A stretch of 64,000 bases of DNA from the NCBI RefSeq assembly GCF_040643435.1, contig NZ_JBEYUH010000003.1, forward strand, positions 322,949-386,948, written 5' to 3'. Within the stretch, counting starts at the first letter, position 1, and the number at the start of each line of letters is the position of its first letter. The notes beneath the pieces were generated by a model. That model did no database searches and was not told the origin of the DNA. It saw only the letters and a program-made list of their open reading frames with translations. A program made the position numbers and the translations under genes. Source of the DNA: Rhodococcus sp040643435. GTDB lineage: Bacteria; Actinomycetota; Actinomycetes; Mycobacteriales; Mycobacteriaceae. This document shows, one piece after another, positions 17,928 through 27,344 of the stretch.

Positions 17928-20900
17928 TTACTCCAGCAGGACCGGAACGCCGTCACGGATGCGGCCGGGCGACCACAGACCGGAGCGAGTCGCCACCTCG
18001 GTACCGATCTCCGCAGGCGAGGCATCCGGGTCGATCGGCAGGTATCGCTCCAGAGATCCCCAGTCGCGGTCCCAGTCGTGGTTCAGATAGGTGGGGATGG
18101 CCTCGGCGTTCAGCAGCAGCGGAATCCAGCCGAGCGGGCCTCCGCCGATGTCGTCCTGCCAGCCGTTCGTCGCATCGGCTCCGACCCGGTCCGGGAGTAT
18201 GCGGTACTCGGGGACCTCCGCGACACCGTTGCGGTGACCGAACGGCCGCTGGCACGGGAAGGCGAGGCCGACCGACCAGTCGATCAGGACCGGAGCCTCT
18301 GATCCGACGACCTCCTGGAGGGTCTGCATGCGCGGCATCCGAGGCGGGGTGACCGCGACCCACTGGTCGGGTGAGAGGTCGCCGTCGGTCACGACGATCC
18401 GGACCGCGTCGGCGTCGGCGGGGATCATCTCGCTCGGTACGCGCAGATTGCGCCACGACGGCGACGGCCCGATGTCGATCGGGGGGACCGAACCGAGTGA
18501 GGTCATCTCGCCCCCGGAGGACGAACCGAACTCCAGCAGCACATCCTGACCTGGGGTGATGACCCCGTCAGGGTCGACATAGCGTACGCGTCCCGCGGCA
18601 GTCACCACGAGCAGTGGCGTCCGGTCGGTTCGCTCCGGCAGCGCATACCAGCCGGATTCGAGTTCCGCGGACTGCTGCACGCCGTTGCGGTAGCTGCCGA
18701 GGACGGGCGTGGTCTGCGGGTCGAGCCCGAACGGCAACTTCACAGTGCTGCCGTTGATGCCTGCGTCACCGGTCCGTCCGCCGCCGGTGCCGGCGCTCGT
18801 GGAGGTCGTGGTGCCACCCTCCTCGCTGTCGAGGATGTTGGCTCCGCCGGCGGTGCTGGTCTCCGCGTCGGCGGTGAGGTCGAGAGCCACCCCGTTCGGA
18901 GTGAAACCGACGTCGGTGCCGGCGCCCAGAGCGTCGGCCGGATCGCCGTCGAGAGGCTGCAGCATCGTCGCGTTCGGGTCGGTTTCGACGAGCACCTCGT
19001 TGGCCAGGCCGCAATGGTCACCGGTGAGCGCCGCTGCGTTCGACTTCGCGATCGAGTAGGCCGGGTACTGCGCAACTGCGCCCTTGAGCAGCGACAACAC
19101 CTCGAACAGCACCACCGCTGCAGCGACCAGCGTGAGCGGCGCCGACGCCAGTGCCCGCACCGGACCGCCCCGATCGGGGCGGGGAGTGGTGAACGGCTCG
19201 CGCAGGTGGAACCACCCGGCGGCGAGCAACGCGAGCACCGTCAGTCCGAGCAGTGCGGTGGAGAAGGCATACCCGGAGATCGACGGCGGCTTGTCCCACC
19301 ACGGGATGCCGTAGCTCGACACGTACCACCAGCCGTTCGACCCGGTGAACGCCATCGCCAGGACGAACAGCACTCCGGCGGTGAACAGCGCCCGGTTGCG
19401 GGCCGACCGGATACCGACCGAACCCACTCCGATGGCGGCGAGTGCTGCCACCGAGGCGGCCAGGCCGGCGTACACACCGAAGTGGTGCGTCCACTTCGTG
19501 GGCGTGAGCATCATGAGCAGCAGCGACGCGAAGACGATGCCGAGGATCCGGCGCGACGGCCCGATCGCCGTTCCGGGAATACGCCCCCTGCGCAGGATCA
19601 ACATCACGCACACGACGACGCACAGCAGCATCACGAACACACCGAACCGGCGCGCGAGCGAACCGTCCGGGGAGACCGTGAGCAATGCGTCCCAGCGCAG
19701 TCGCTCGTCGAACCACGGCACGTTCGGGCCGACCGCCGAGCGCACGCGCGTCGCTTCGAGGACCGACGCCAGTGTCTGGTCGGCGAAGACGGCGATGAGC
19801 ACGACGGTGCCCGACGCGAGGATCGGTGCGAGGGGCGCGACGACGCCGACGAGATGCCGGCGTGACATGAGCGCCTTCACCAGCGGGCGCAACCCGGCGA
19901 CGAGTGCGGCCACCGCGATCAGACCGGTGGGGCCGGCGGCCAGCGAGAAGGCGGCGATCAGCACCGCGATCGCAGCGGGCAGCATGCGTCCGGTCGCGAT
20001 GGCGCGTTCGACCGAGCACCAGGTCAGCAGCGCGCCGACCGCGATGATCGGTTCGGGTCGCAGGCCGTTGTTGTAGGGCAACCAGAAAGCGAGGAAGACC
20101 AGTCCGGCGGTCCACAGCGAGACCCTGCTGTGTCGGACGGCGACACCGAGCCGGGGGATGACCTCACGGCTGATGACCATCCAGCACAGGATCGCAGCGA
20201 CCAGCGTGGGCAGGCGCATCCACACACTCGACGTCGAGATCTGCGTGAATACCACGAGCACGTCGTAGAACCAGCCGAACGGCGCCTCGGGCACACCGAA
20301 CCAGCGGTAGTAGTTCGCCATGTAGCCGGCGTCCCCGGACACCCGGGCCATGTTGAGGATGTAGCCGTCGTCCGAAGTGTTCGCGCCGACGATGTGCCAG
20401 AGCAACAGGGTGCCCACGACCACCGCGTCGACGAAGGTGAACCGCCACCAGTGGGCCGGCAGGAACCGGCGCGCGCGGCGACGGTCGATCCCGTCGAGCC
20501 GATGCAGGGCGACGAGGGAGATCAGTGTCGCGAGCGCGCACACGACCATCGCGAGAAGCTTCACGACAGTGGGGGTCGAGCTGAAACGGGAGTCGAGCTC
20601 GGCGCGCACGGACAACCGTTCGGATGCGTCGCCGTCGTTCGATCCGAAGGCATCCGCGGGACCGGTGAGGTCGCTGAAGACCCCCACCATCTGGGGGCGC
20701 TCGTCACCCTCGACCTCGACCGTTACCGGGGGCTCCGCGCCCACGATCTCGGCGGCGGTGAGTTCGGAGTTGGAGGCGACTGTCACGGCCGTGCACGGCG
20801 AGTCGAGCGGCACCGAGACGAGTACCGAGTTGCGCAGTACGGCCTCGATCGTTGCGGGGGCGCCGTCCTCACCGGGTACTGCGCGGATCACGAGGCCTTC

Positions 20901-21224
20901 GGCGGTCGCGTCCGGGGATGCGGACGGAATGGTCGCGACGAGGGTGCCCCCCTCGGGCCCGAGCTGCTCCGCCGCTGCGCACGGCACGCTCACGCGCAGA
21001 GTGAGCGGAGCGTAGGTGATCAGCGGTGCCTCGACACTGTCGAGGGTGCCGCTCTGCGGCCACCGAAGCTCGCTGGTCTCCTGCCGGACGGGAAGAAAGG
21101 GAATACTCAGCGCCAGCACGAAGCCGAGCAGACCCGACACCACGGCGACGATCCGTGTCGTGCGCAGGCGCGACATCGGATCGGACGAATCGGTGTTCCC
21201 GGGCGAAGCGGTATCGGCTGACAC
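17928..21224 (-). CDS. EmbB-like arabinosyltransferase (proximal paralogue)
   Basis: 1098-residue paralogue of the downstream emb gene with the same layout: membrane helix 24-46, periplasmic domain to about 215, multi-spanning core with Asp285-Asp286 in NTSDDGY, and C-terminal domain ending ATRSGLWSPGRIR, the latter close to mycobacterial EmbB. The Met306-equivalent residue is Phe326. The frame stays open upstream to 21584, but that part overlaps the divergent oxidoreductase and is not protein-like. I chose GTG 21224, eight bases after TAGCAT and with GAGG within the spacer; the resulting length matches the paralogue. Likely start of an emb-emb operon. Confidence 0.93.
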   Translation of the reverse strand: MSADTASPGNTDSSDPMSRLRTTRIVAVVSGLLGFVLALSIPFLPVRQETSELRWPQSGTLDSVEAPLITYAPLTLRVSVPCAAAEQLGPEGGTLVATIPSASPDATAEGLVIRAVPGEDGAPATIEAVLRNSVLVSVPLDSPCTAVTVASNSELTAAEIVGAEPPVTVEVEGDERPQMVGVFSDLTGPADAFGSNDGDASERLSVRAELDSRFSSTPTVVKLLAMVVCALATLISLVALHRLDGIDRRRARRFLPAHWWRFTFVDAVVVGTLLLWHIVGANTSDDGYILNMARVSGDAGYMANYYRWFGVPEAPFGWFYDVLVVFTQISTSSVWMRLPTLVAAILCWMVISREVIPRLGVAVRHSRVSLWTAGLVFLAFWLPYNNGLRPEPIIAVGALLTWCSVERAIATGRMLPAAIAVLIAAFSLAAGPTGLIAVAALVAGLRPLVKALMSRRHLVGVVAPLAPILASGTVVLIAVFADQTLASVLEATRVRSAVGPNVPWFDERLRWDALLTVSPDGSLARRFGVFVMLLCVVVCVMLILRRGRIPGTAIGPSRRILGIVFASLLLMMLTPTKWTHHFGVYAGLAASVAALAAIGVGSVGIRSARNRALFTAGVLFVLAMAFTGSNGWWYVSSYGIPWWDKPPSISGYAFSTALLGLTVLALLAAGWFHLREPFTTPRPDRGGPVRALASAPLTLVAAAVVLFEVLSLLKGAVAQYPAYSIAKSNAAALTGDHCGLANEVLVETDPNATMLQPLDGDPADALGAGTDVGFTPNGVALDLTADAETSTAGGANILDSEEGGTTTSTSAGTGGGRTGDAGINGSTVKLPFGLDPQTTPVLGSYRNGVQQSAELESGWYALPERTDRTPLLVVTAAGRVRYVDPDGVITPGQDVLLEFGSSSGGEMTSLGSVPPIDIGPSPSWRNLRVPSEMIPADADAVRIVVTDGDLSPDQWVAVTPPRMPRMQTLQEVVGSEAPVLIDWSVGLAFPCQRPFGHRNGVAEVPEYRILPDRVGADATNGWQDDIGGGPLGWIPLLLNAEAIPTYLNHDWDRDWGSLERYLPIDPDASPAEIGTEVATRSGLWSPGRIRDGVPVLLE

Positions 21225-21238
21225 AAGCCTCGATGCTA
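21222..21238 (-). promoter_or_regulatory. Leaderless promoter of proximal emb gene
   Basis: TAGCAT (reverse complement of 21233-21238), CGAGGCTT, then GTG 21224. The divergent gene has the same TAGCATCG arrangement. Confidence 0.55.
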
Positions 21239-21337
21239 GGCGAACGGTCTCGCGCGGCGGGTCCGCACCACTTGCACGCCGCGGCTGCCGACCGCTGTCG
21301 TTCTGTCCGACAGCCTCCGGTGGAGCGTCCCCGCCAC

Positions 21338-21354
21338 TAGCATCGCTGTCTATG
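21338..21354 (+). promoter_or_regulatory. Leaderless promoter of FAD/Fe-S oxidoreductase
   Basis: TAGCAT at 21338-21343, eight bases, then ATG 21352. No ribosome site precedes this ATG. Confidence 0.55.
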
Positions 21355-24135
21355 AAAACCTCGACCCCGATCGGGCACTCTCTGCGCGGAGCGGGCATCG
21401 GGGAGGTCTGCGACGACTCGACCACGCGTGCGCTGTACTCGTCCGACGCGTCGCTGTACCGCGTCCCACCGCAGGCCGTGGTGCGCCCCCGGTCCGTCGA
21501 CGAGGTGGCAGCGACTCTCGAGGTGTGCCGGCGCGAAGGGGTGCCGCTCACCTCGCGCGGTACCGGCACCTCGCTTGCGGGCAATGCCGTCGGTCCCGGC
21601 GTCGTGCTCGACTTCTCACGCCATCTGAATCGCGTGCTGTCCGTCGACCCGGAGACGCGGACCGCCCGGGTAGAGCCGGGGGTGGTGCAGGCCGAACTTC
21701 AGCGTGCTGCGGCACCGCACGGACTGCGGTTCGGTCCCGATCCGTCCACCCACAACCGCTGCACGATCGGCGGAATGATCGGCAACAACGCGTGCGGGGC
21801 GCGCGCGCTCGGATACGGGCGCACGTCTGACAACGTCGTCGCCCTCGAGGTGCTCACCGGCACCGGTCATCCGCTGTCGCTGCCCGGCGAGGACCCGATG
21901 CTCGGGCCGCTGCAGGAGATCGTCGCGCGCGATCTCGCCACCATCCGCACCGAATTCGGCCGCTTCGGCCGGCAGGTATCAGGTTACGCCCTCGAACACC
22001 TGTTGCCGGAGAACGGATTCGACGTCCGGAAGCTGTTCGTCGGGAGTGAGGGCACGCTCGGGATCACCACGGAGGCGACGGTGAAGTTGGTCGCCGATCC
22101 CACCTTCCGCACGATGGTCGTTCTGGGATATCCCGACATCGTCGCCGCCGGGAACGCGGCCTACGGCCTACTGGGTTTCCGTCCCACGGCGTGCGAGGGT
22201 CTCGATTCGAGGATCGTCGACGTCGTCCGGTCCCGGCGCGGACCGGACGCGGTACCGCCGTTGCCGGCGGGTGCGGCATGGCTGTTCGTCGAACTGGCCG
22301 GTGACGATCTCGGTGAGGTGCGCGGCCGGGCATGCGCCCTTGCGAAGGCCGCCGCGGCAATGGACGTGCTGCAGATCGAGGATCCGGCGCGGGCCGCCGC
22401 GCTGTGGCGGATTCGGGAAGACGGCTCGGGCCTGTCGGCGAGGAGTCCGCGCGGACTGCCCGCCCACGCCGGGTGGGAGGACGCCGCCGTCCCGCCCGAG
22501 CGCGTCGGCGACTATCTCCGCGACTTCGAGGAACTGCTCGCCGGATACGACATCACCGGTTATCCGTACGGGCACTTCGCCGACGGTTGCATCCACATCC
22601 GCCTCGACATCCCTCTCGAGGTTCCCGGGCTGTTCCGCGAGTTCCTTTTCGATGCAGGAAAACTCGTCGCGGAGTACGGAGGGTCGATGTCGGGGGAACA
22701 CGGCGACGGGCGTGCCCGCAGCGAACTGTTGCCCGTGATGTACTCGCCCGACGCGCTCGCCTTGTTCGGTGCGGTGAAATCGGTCTTCGATCCCGACGAC
22801 GTCCTCAATCCCGGAGTGCTCGTCGACCCGCGACCCCTCGACGCCGACCTGCGCGTCCCGGCGGCACGGAAGATTCGCGACGGCTTGGCCTTTCGCTATC
22901 TCGGCGACGGTGGCGACTTCACGCAGGCAGTACATCGATGTACCGGGGTCGGTAAGTGCCGCGCCGACAACACCGGCACCGGTGGAGTGATGTGCCCGTC
23001 CTTCCTCGCGACCCGCGAGGAGAAGCACTCCACCCGTGGGCGTGCCCGGGTGCTGCAGGAGATGCTCAACGGCCACCTCGTCGACGAGTCGTGGGAGTCA
23101 CCGGAGGTGCACGAGGCACTCGACCTGTGCCTGTCGTGCAAGGGGTGCCTGTCCGACTGCCCGACCGGAGTGGACATGGCGACCTTCAAATCCGAAGTGT
23201 TGCACCAGACCTACCGGGGACGGCGTCGGCCTGCCTCCCATTACGGACTGGGCAGGCTGCCGCAGTGGGCGGCGATCGCCTCCCGCGCACCGCGGGTGGT
23301 CAACAGCCTGACCCGCATCCCGGGTGTCGCTCCCCTCGGACTGAGGGTCGCCGGACTCGATCGGCGCCGCCGTGTCCCCACCTTCGCGACGCGTACCTTC
23401 CGCAAGTGGTTCGCCGACACCCTCCCGGAACGCTCCCGCACGGGCGAACCGGTGCTGCTGTTCGTGGACACCTTCACCGAGTACTTCACCCCGGAGATCG
23501 GTGCCGCTGCCGTGCGGGTGCTCGAAGCCGCCGGCTACCGCGTCCACGTGACCGATGAACCCCGATGCTGCGCACTGACGTGGATAACCACGGGTCAGCT
23601 CGACGCGGCGCGAAAGATTCTGGGCCGCACCGTCGCAGAACTCTTCCGCAGCGGCATGCCGATCGTCGGGCTCGAACCGTCGTGCACCGCGGTCCTCCGT
23701 TCCGACGCGGTCGAACTCCTCGGCTCCGCCCCCGCTCGTGTCGTCGCCGAGACCACCACGACCCTGTCCGAACTCCTCACCGGCTGGGAACCGCCGTCGC
23801 TGGACGGAACACGGATCGTCGCGCAGCCTCACTGCCATCACCACGCCGTCATGGGGTGGGGTGCCGATGCCGCTCTGCTGCGACGTGCAGGCGCTCAGGT
23901 GCAGCGGCTCGGCGGCTGCTGTGGGCTGGCCGGGAACTTCGGGGTCGAACGTGGTCACTACGAGGTGTCGGTGGCCGTCGCTCGCACCCAGTTGCTGCCC
24001 GCGGTCGAGACCGCCCCGGACGACGCAGTGATCCTCGCCGACGGGTACTCGTGCCGCACCCAGCTCGACGACCTCACGACGCGTCGCGGAACCCATCTCG
24101 CAGAACTGCTGGCCTCCCGGCTACCCGCACGATGA
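21352..24135 (+). CDS. FAD-binding and Fe-S cluster oxidoreductase (D-lactate/glycolate dehydrogenase type)
   Basis: 927-residue fusion of a GlcD/Dld-type FAD oxidase and a GlpC-type Fe-S subunit. The FAD-binding PCMH domain covers about residues 40-240 (RGTGTSLAGNAV, GGMIGNNACGAR, GSEGTLGI); the FAD-oxidase C-terminal domain runs to about 490 (SGEHGDGRARSE). Two Fe-S motifs follow: one around MCPSFLATREEKHSTRGRA and a second with Cys593, 596, 599 and 603. A C-terminal cysteine-rich CCG domain contains CCGLAGNFG. Such proteins oxidise a 2-hydroxy acid and pass electrons to the quinone pool; the substrate cannot be read from sequence. The gene is divergent from emb with a leaderless-type start and is inserted between emb and aftA, which are adjacent in mycobacteria. 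Confidence 0.88.
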   Translation: MKTSTPIGHSLRGAGIGEVCDDSTTRALYSSDASLYRVPPQAVVRPRSVDEVAATLEVCRREGVPLTSRGTGTSLAGNAVGPGVVLDFSRHLNRVLSVDPETRTARVEPGVVQAELQRAAAPHGLRFGPDPSTHNRCTIGGMIGNNACGARALGYGRTSDNVVALEVLTGTGHPLSLPGEDPMLGPLQEIVARDLATIRTEFGRFGRQVSGYALEHLLPENGFDVRKLFVGSEGTLGITTEATVKLVADPTFRTMVVLGYPDIVAAGNAAYGLLGFRPTACEGLDSRIVDVVRSRRGPDAVPPLPAGAAWLFVELAGDDLGEVRGRACALAKAAAAMDVLQIEDPARAAALWRIREDGSGLSARSPRGLPAHAGWEDAAVPPERVGDYLRDFEELLAGYDITGYPYGHFADGCIHIRLDIPLEVPGLFREFLFDAGKLVAEYGGSMSGEHGDGRARSELLPVMYSPDALALFGAVKSVFDPDDVLNPGVLVDPRPLDADLRVPAARKIRDGLAFRYLGDGGDFTQAVHRCTGVGKCRADNTGTGGVMCPSFLATREEKHSTRGRARVLQEMLNGHLVDESWESPEVHEALDLCLSCKGCLSDCPTGVDMATFKSEVLHQTYRGRRRPASHYGLGRLPQWAAIASRAPRVVNSLTRIPGVAPLGLRVAGLDRRRRVPTFATRTFRKWFADTLPERSRTGEPVLLFVDTFTEYFTPEIGAAAVRVLEAAGYRVHVTDEPRCCALTWITTGQLDAARKILGRTVAELFRSGMPIVGLEPSCTAVLRSDAVELLGSAPARVVAETTTTLSELLTGWEPPSLDGTRIVAQPHCHHHAVMGWGADAALLRRAGAQVQRLGGCCGLAGNFGVERGHYEVSVAVARTQLLPAVETAPDDAVILADGYSCRTQLDDLTTRRGTHLAELLASRLPAR

Positions 24136-24195
24136 GTTTCCGGACGGATGCGGGTCGATACAGGTGTTCGCACCCTTCGACCATCGGAGCACGTC

Positions 24196-24636
24196 ATGAT
24201 CTCCACACGTTCGACCACCTACTCCACATCGGCGTCAGCTGTCGGCGCACCCTCGCGCGCCGCTCGCATCGCAGGTCTGATCGTCAGCGGCCTCGTCGTC
24301 CTGTTTCTGCTGTGGGATTCGATCATTCACCTCCTGAACGTCACGCAGGTGCAGGAAGCCATGGCCGATCTCGGTTTCGACCCGAGCCTCAACCGGGTCT
24401 TCGGCATCGTCCTTCTCGTCTGCCTGATCGCCTACGTCCTGCCGCCGACCGCGATTCTCGGTGCGGTACTGCTCACCGGTTATCTCGGCGGTGCCGTCGC
24501 GACGAATCTGCTCACCGAACAGCCGATCGTGAGCACGACCTTGTTCCCGGTCTATACCGGCATCTTCGTGTGGGGCGGATTGTGGTTGCGCGACAGCGGG
24601 GTTCGGCGCATCATGCCGATTCGTCGTTCACGGTGA
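24196..24636 (+). CDS. DoxX-like small integral membrane protein
   Basis: 146-residue protein with four predicted membrane helices (about 28-47, 66-88, 90-112, 117-135), including LLWDSIIHLLN, typical of DoxX-like/DUF4267-type proteins of unknown function. ATG 24196 is preceded by GGAG with a 6-base gap; an in-frame ATG at 24148 lacks one. It follows the oxidoreductase by 60 bases in the same direction and overlaps the 3' end of convergent aftA by 26 bases. Confidence 0.75.
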   Translation: MISTRSTTYSTSASAVGAPSRAARIAGLIVSGLVVLFLLWDSIIHLLNVTQVQEAMADLGFDPSLNRVFGIVLLVCLIAYVLPPTAILGAVLLTGYLGGAVATNLLTEQPIVSTTLFPVYTGIFVWGGLWLRDSGVRRIMPIRRSR

Positions 24637-26542
24637 CGACGACGAACGGTCCCACCTCGGTCACGGTGAAACGCGGGTCGTCGAACAGTTCCTTGGGGAA
24701 GGTCACCGTGAACCGGCGGACGTTGGGATCGTTCGGGTAGACGTCCTCGGCCAGACGCAGCGTGTATCCCTCGGCGCCCTGTCGGAAGACGATGGCGTCG
24801 GGGGCTTGCCACGGCAGCTCCTCCCAGGCAGCGAACAGTTCGTCGGGCGACGAGAACTCGGCCCACTCCTCGATGGCTGCGGCGCGGCCCGAGAAATCTG
24901 CCAACGGGTTGGCGTAATGCGACGTCAGGGCCTGGAATCCGAAATACGGATAGTAGGCGAGGAAGGTCGTGTCCGCGGTGAGGACCACATGATCGTCGCG
25001 TTCGCCGCCCAGTTGTGAGACGAGAACATCGTCGACCTCGGCGTAGTACGCGGCGGCACCTGCCGGTCGCTGATCGGCGCGCTCACCGTCGCCGTCGGTG
25101 TCGGTGTAGGCGACGGTGATCTCGCTTGCCAGCACCTGCGGAATGTTCTGGGTGAATGCCAGAGCGCCGAGTGCGCCCACCGCGACGAGCACCCTCCGCA
25201 CGCGCGGGTTGTCGCTGGTCACCAGACTGATCCAGCGGGAGAACTCGACGAAGGCGAACGCACCCGCAGCGGCGAGGAGGACCAGCAGGATCACCTCGAG
25301 CCGGAACGCGAGCAGGGTGTTGCCCATCGCGGTCAATGCCATCGACGCGAGGTACCACAGGTACACGGCGATCACCCCGAGCCCGAGTGCCTGGGCCCGG
25401 TGCGACGACGACGCCCTGCCGACGAGCCAGACCGTGCCGAGCAACGACAGCAGGCCGATCAGGGACATGTGGAACATCGGCAACGGCAGTTGCGCGCCCG
25501 CCTCGGGAAGATAGTGCGTGGCGGTACCGGATCCGGAGGGCGTGTTGCCGGCGAGCACCTCGAACACGAAAGGTGCCCACACGATCAGAGCGACGAGCAT
25601 CGCGATCGCGGCCATCGCGGCCAGTCGCAGCAGCACGGGAACAGTGGCACGCCACGAACCCGCAGCGCGACGCGCGAGATACGCCGCGACGACGGCCATC
25701 ACCGTCACCGCGAATGCCGCGATGCCGAGATAGAGGGTGTAGAAGGTCGCCGCGATGCCGAGGAACAACCCCGTGCCCACGACGGCGCCCCACCCTTGCC
25801 GTCCCCCGTCACCGGTGGAAGCGGGCAGGAAGGCGCCCCACGCCAACACCAGCGCGGGCGCCACCAGCACGGCGATCACCGCTCCGTACGGTTCCGGCGA
25901 GCCGTAGGCCAGCACGACCAGTGTCGTCGCCGTGGCCGCGAGCACAGCGAGGTCGGACCGCACGAGTTCGGACCACAGCACCAGCGCGACGACCGATGCG
26001 ACCGCCAGCGAGCCGATCGCATAAGGCTTGAACGCTTCCCAGCCGTCCATTCCCAGCAGGTTCGCGACGCGGCCACCCATCCAGAACCATCCGGCCGGAT
26101 AGAACGACGGCAGGTCGGCGTAGTTCATGTCGTGCAGGGCGGGACTGTCGGTCAGGCGGGTGAGGAACTGGGTGCGGAACTCCTGGTCGACGGAGATGCC
26201 GTGCAAGTACAGGCGGGTCGCGGCGAGGGGCATACCGAGTGTCGCGGTGACCAGGCCGGACAGCGCCGCCCACGACAGCACGCGCGCTCCCGGTACCCAC
26301 TTGCGCCGCCGCAGCAGGTACACCGACAGGCCCAGGGCTGCGAGTGCTGCGAACTGCATGACGGTCGTCACGGCCTGGGTGACGTTCGACGAATTGAACG
26401 CCGGCCACTGCACCCGTTCGAATGCGAACAGTCCCACCGCGGAAACGACGATCGCGACGACCACCGCCACCACGAGGTGGCCTGCGGTCGTCGCGATCTT
26501 TCGAAGCGGGGCGACGGGAATGGTGGTGCTCGCGTCTCTCAC
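24611..26542 (-). CDS. aftA: AftA galactan 5-O-arabinofuranosyltransferase
   Basis: 643-residue GT-C enzyme that primes arabinan by adding the first arabinofuranose residues from decaprenyl-P-arabinose to galactan. It has about eleven membrane helices in the first 420 residues and a soluble periplasmic C-terminal third. The segments VDQEFRTQFLTRL and DLPSFYPAGWFWMGGR are AftA hallmarks. I start it at GTG 26542, eight bases after TAGGCT, which gives exactly the length of mycobacterial AftA; a GTG at 26566 would add eight residues. It follows dprE2, which supplies the donor, in the same direction, matching dprE1-dprE2-aftA in mycobacteria. Confidence 0.93.
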   Translation of the reverse strand: MRDASTTIPVAPLRKIATTAGHLVVAVVVAIVVSAVGLFAFERVQWPAFNSSNVTQAVTTVMQFAALAALGLSVYLLRRRKWVPGARVLSWAALSGLVTATLGMPLAATRLYLHGISVDQEFRTQFLTRLTDSPALHDMNYADLPSFYPAGWFWMGGRVANLLGMDGWEAFKPYAIGSLAVASVVALVLWSELVRSDLAVLAATATTLVVLAYGSPEPYGAVIAVLVAPALVLAWGAFLPASTGDGGRQGWGAVVGTGLFLGIAATFYTLYLGIAAFAVTVMAVVAAYLARRAAGSWRATVPVLLRLAAMAAIAMLVALIVWAPFVFEVLAGNTPSGSGTATHYLPEAGAQLPLPMFHMSLIGLLSLLGTVWLVGRASSSHRAQALGLGVIAVYLWYLASMALTAMGNTLLAFRLEVILLVLLAAAGAFAFVEFSRWISLVTSDNPRVRRVLVAVGALGALAFTQNIPQVLASEITVAYTDTDGDGERADQRPAGAAAYYAEVDDVLVSQLGGERDDHVVLTADTTFLAYYPYFGFQALTSHYANPLADFSGRAAAIEEWAEFSSPDELFAAWEELPWQAPDAIVFRQGAEGYTLRLAEDVYPNDPNVRRFTVTFPKELFDDPRFTVTEVGPFVVVTVNDESA

Positions 26543-26556
26543 GGGACCCGAGCCTA
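26540..26556 (-). promoter_or_regulatory. Leaderless promoter of aftA
   Basis: TAGGCT (reverse complement of 26551-26556), CGGGTCCC, then GTG 26542. Nearly identical to the wzm and wzt promoters. Confidence 0.5.
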
Positions 26557-26582
26557 CTGATACCACCGCCGTGGACGGTGGG

Positions 26583-27344
26583 TCAGATGGGCAGCTTGCG
26601 GAACACGGCGCGCGGCAGGTGCCGCAGCACGATCATCACGAACCGGAAGGTGCCCGGTGCCCAGACGATCTCCTTGCCGCGATCGGACGCCGCTACCGCC
26701 AGCTTCGCGACGTCCTCCTTGTTCACGGTCAGCGGGGCCTCGTCGACGTGCGCACTGAACTGCGTGCGCACCTGACCCGGACGAACGACGGTCACCCGCG
26801 GACCGAAGGGACGCAGCGCCTCGCCGAGTCCGAGGTAGAAGCCGTCGAGGCCGGCCTTGCTGGAGCCGTAGACGAAGTTCGCGCGCTTGACACGCTCGCC
26901 GGCCACCGACGACATCGCGATGATGCGGCCGAAGCCCTGCGCCTTCATCTTCTCGCCGAGCAGCACACCCACGGACACCGCGGCGGTGTAGTTGACACCC
27001 ACCACCTGCACGGCCTTGCGCTGGTTCTGCCACAGTTCCTCGGCGTCGGCGTCGAGACCGAACGCGACGACGGCGACATCGACGTCGCCGTCTTTCCATG
27101 CCTGCTCGATCACCTGCGGGTGGCTCGCGGTGTCCAGTGCATCGAAGTCGATGAGATCGACCTGCGTCGCGCCGGCGGTCTTCACCTGAGCGACGGCGTC
27201 CTCACGCCGCGGGTCGCCGGGCAGGGCGGCGAGGATCACGCGGGCCGGTGCCTTGTGCAGGTACTCCTCGACGATGGCCAGGCCGATCTCGGAGGTGCCA
27301 CCGAGCAGCAGCAGGGTCTGGGGATTGCCGACAGCGTTGATCAT
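26583..27344 (-). CDS. dprE2: DprE2 decaprenylphosphoryl-2-keto-erythropentose reductase
   Basis: 253-residue short-chain dehydrogenase that reduces the DprE1 product with NADH, giving decaprenyl-P-arabinose, the only arabinose donor for the envelope. The Rossmann motif is LLLGGTSEIGLAI near the N-terminus, followed by the catalytic triad in AMSSVAGER and YGSSKAG. Length equals mycobacterial DprE2 (254). ATG 27344 overlaps the dprE1 stop by one base (TGATG), a typical coupled junction. Confidence 0.95.
   Translation of the reverse strand: MINAVGNPQTLLLLGGTSEIGLAIVEEYLHKAPARVILAALPGDPRREDAVAQVKTAGATQVDLIDFDALDTASHPQVIEQAWKDGDVDVAVVAFGLDADAEELWQNQRKAVQVVGVNYTAAVSVGVLLGEKMKAQGFGRIIAMSSVAGERVKRANFVYGSSKAGLDGFYLGLGEALRPFGPRVTVVRPGQVRTQFSAHVDEAPLTVNKEDVAKLAVAASDRGKEIVWAPGTFRFVMIVLRHLPRAVFRKLPI

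Noticed and set aside
21225..21584. N-terminal extension of the proximal emb gene
   Set aside because: It runs through the divergent oxidoreductase start and its promoter; the extra residues are not protein-like and the length would exceed the paralogue by 120.
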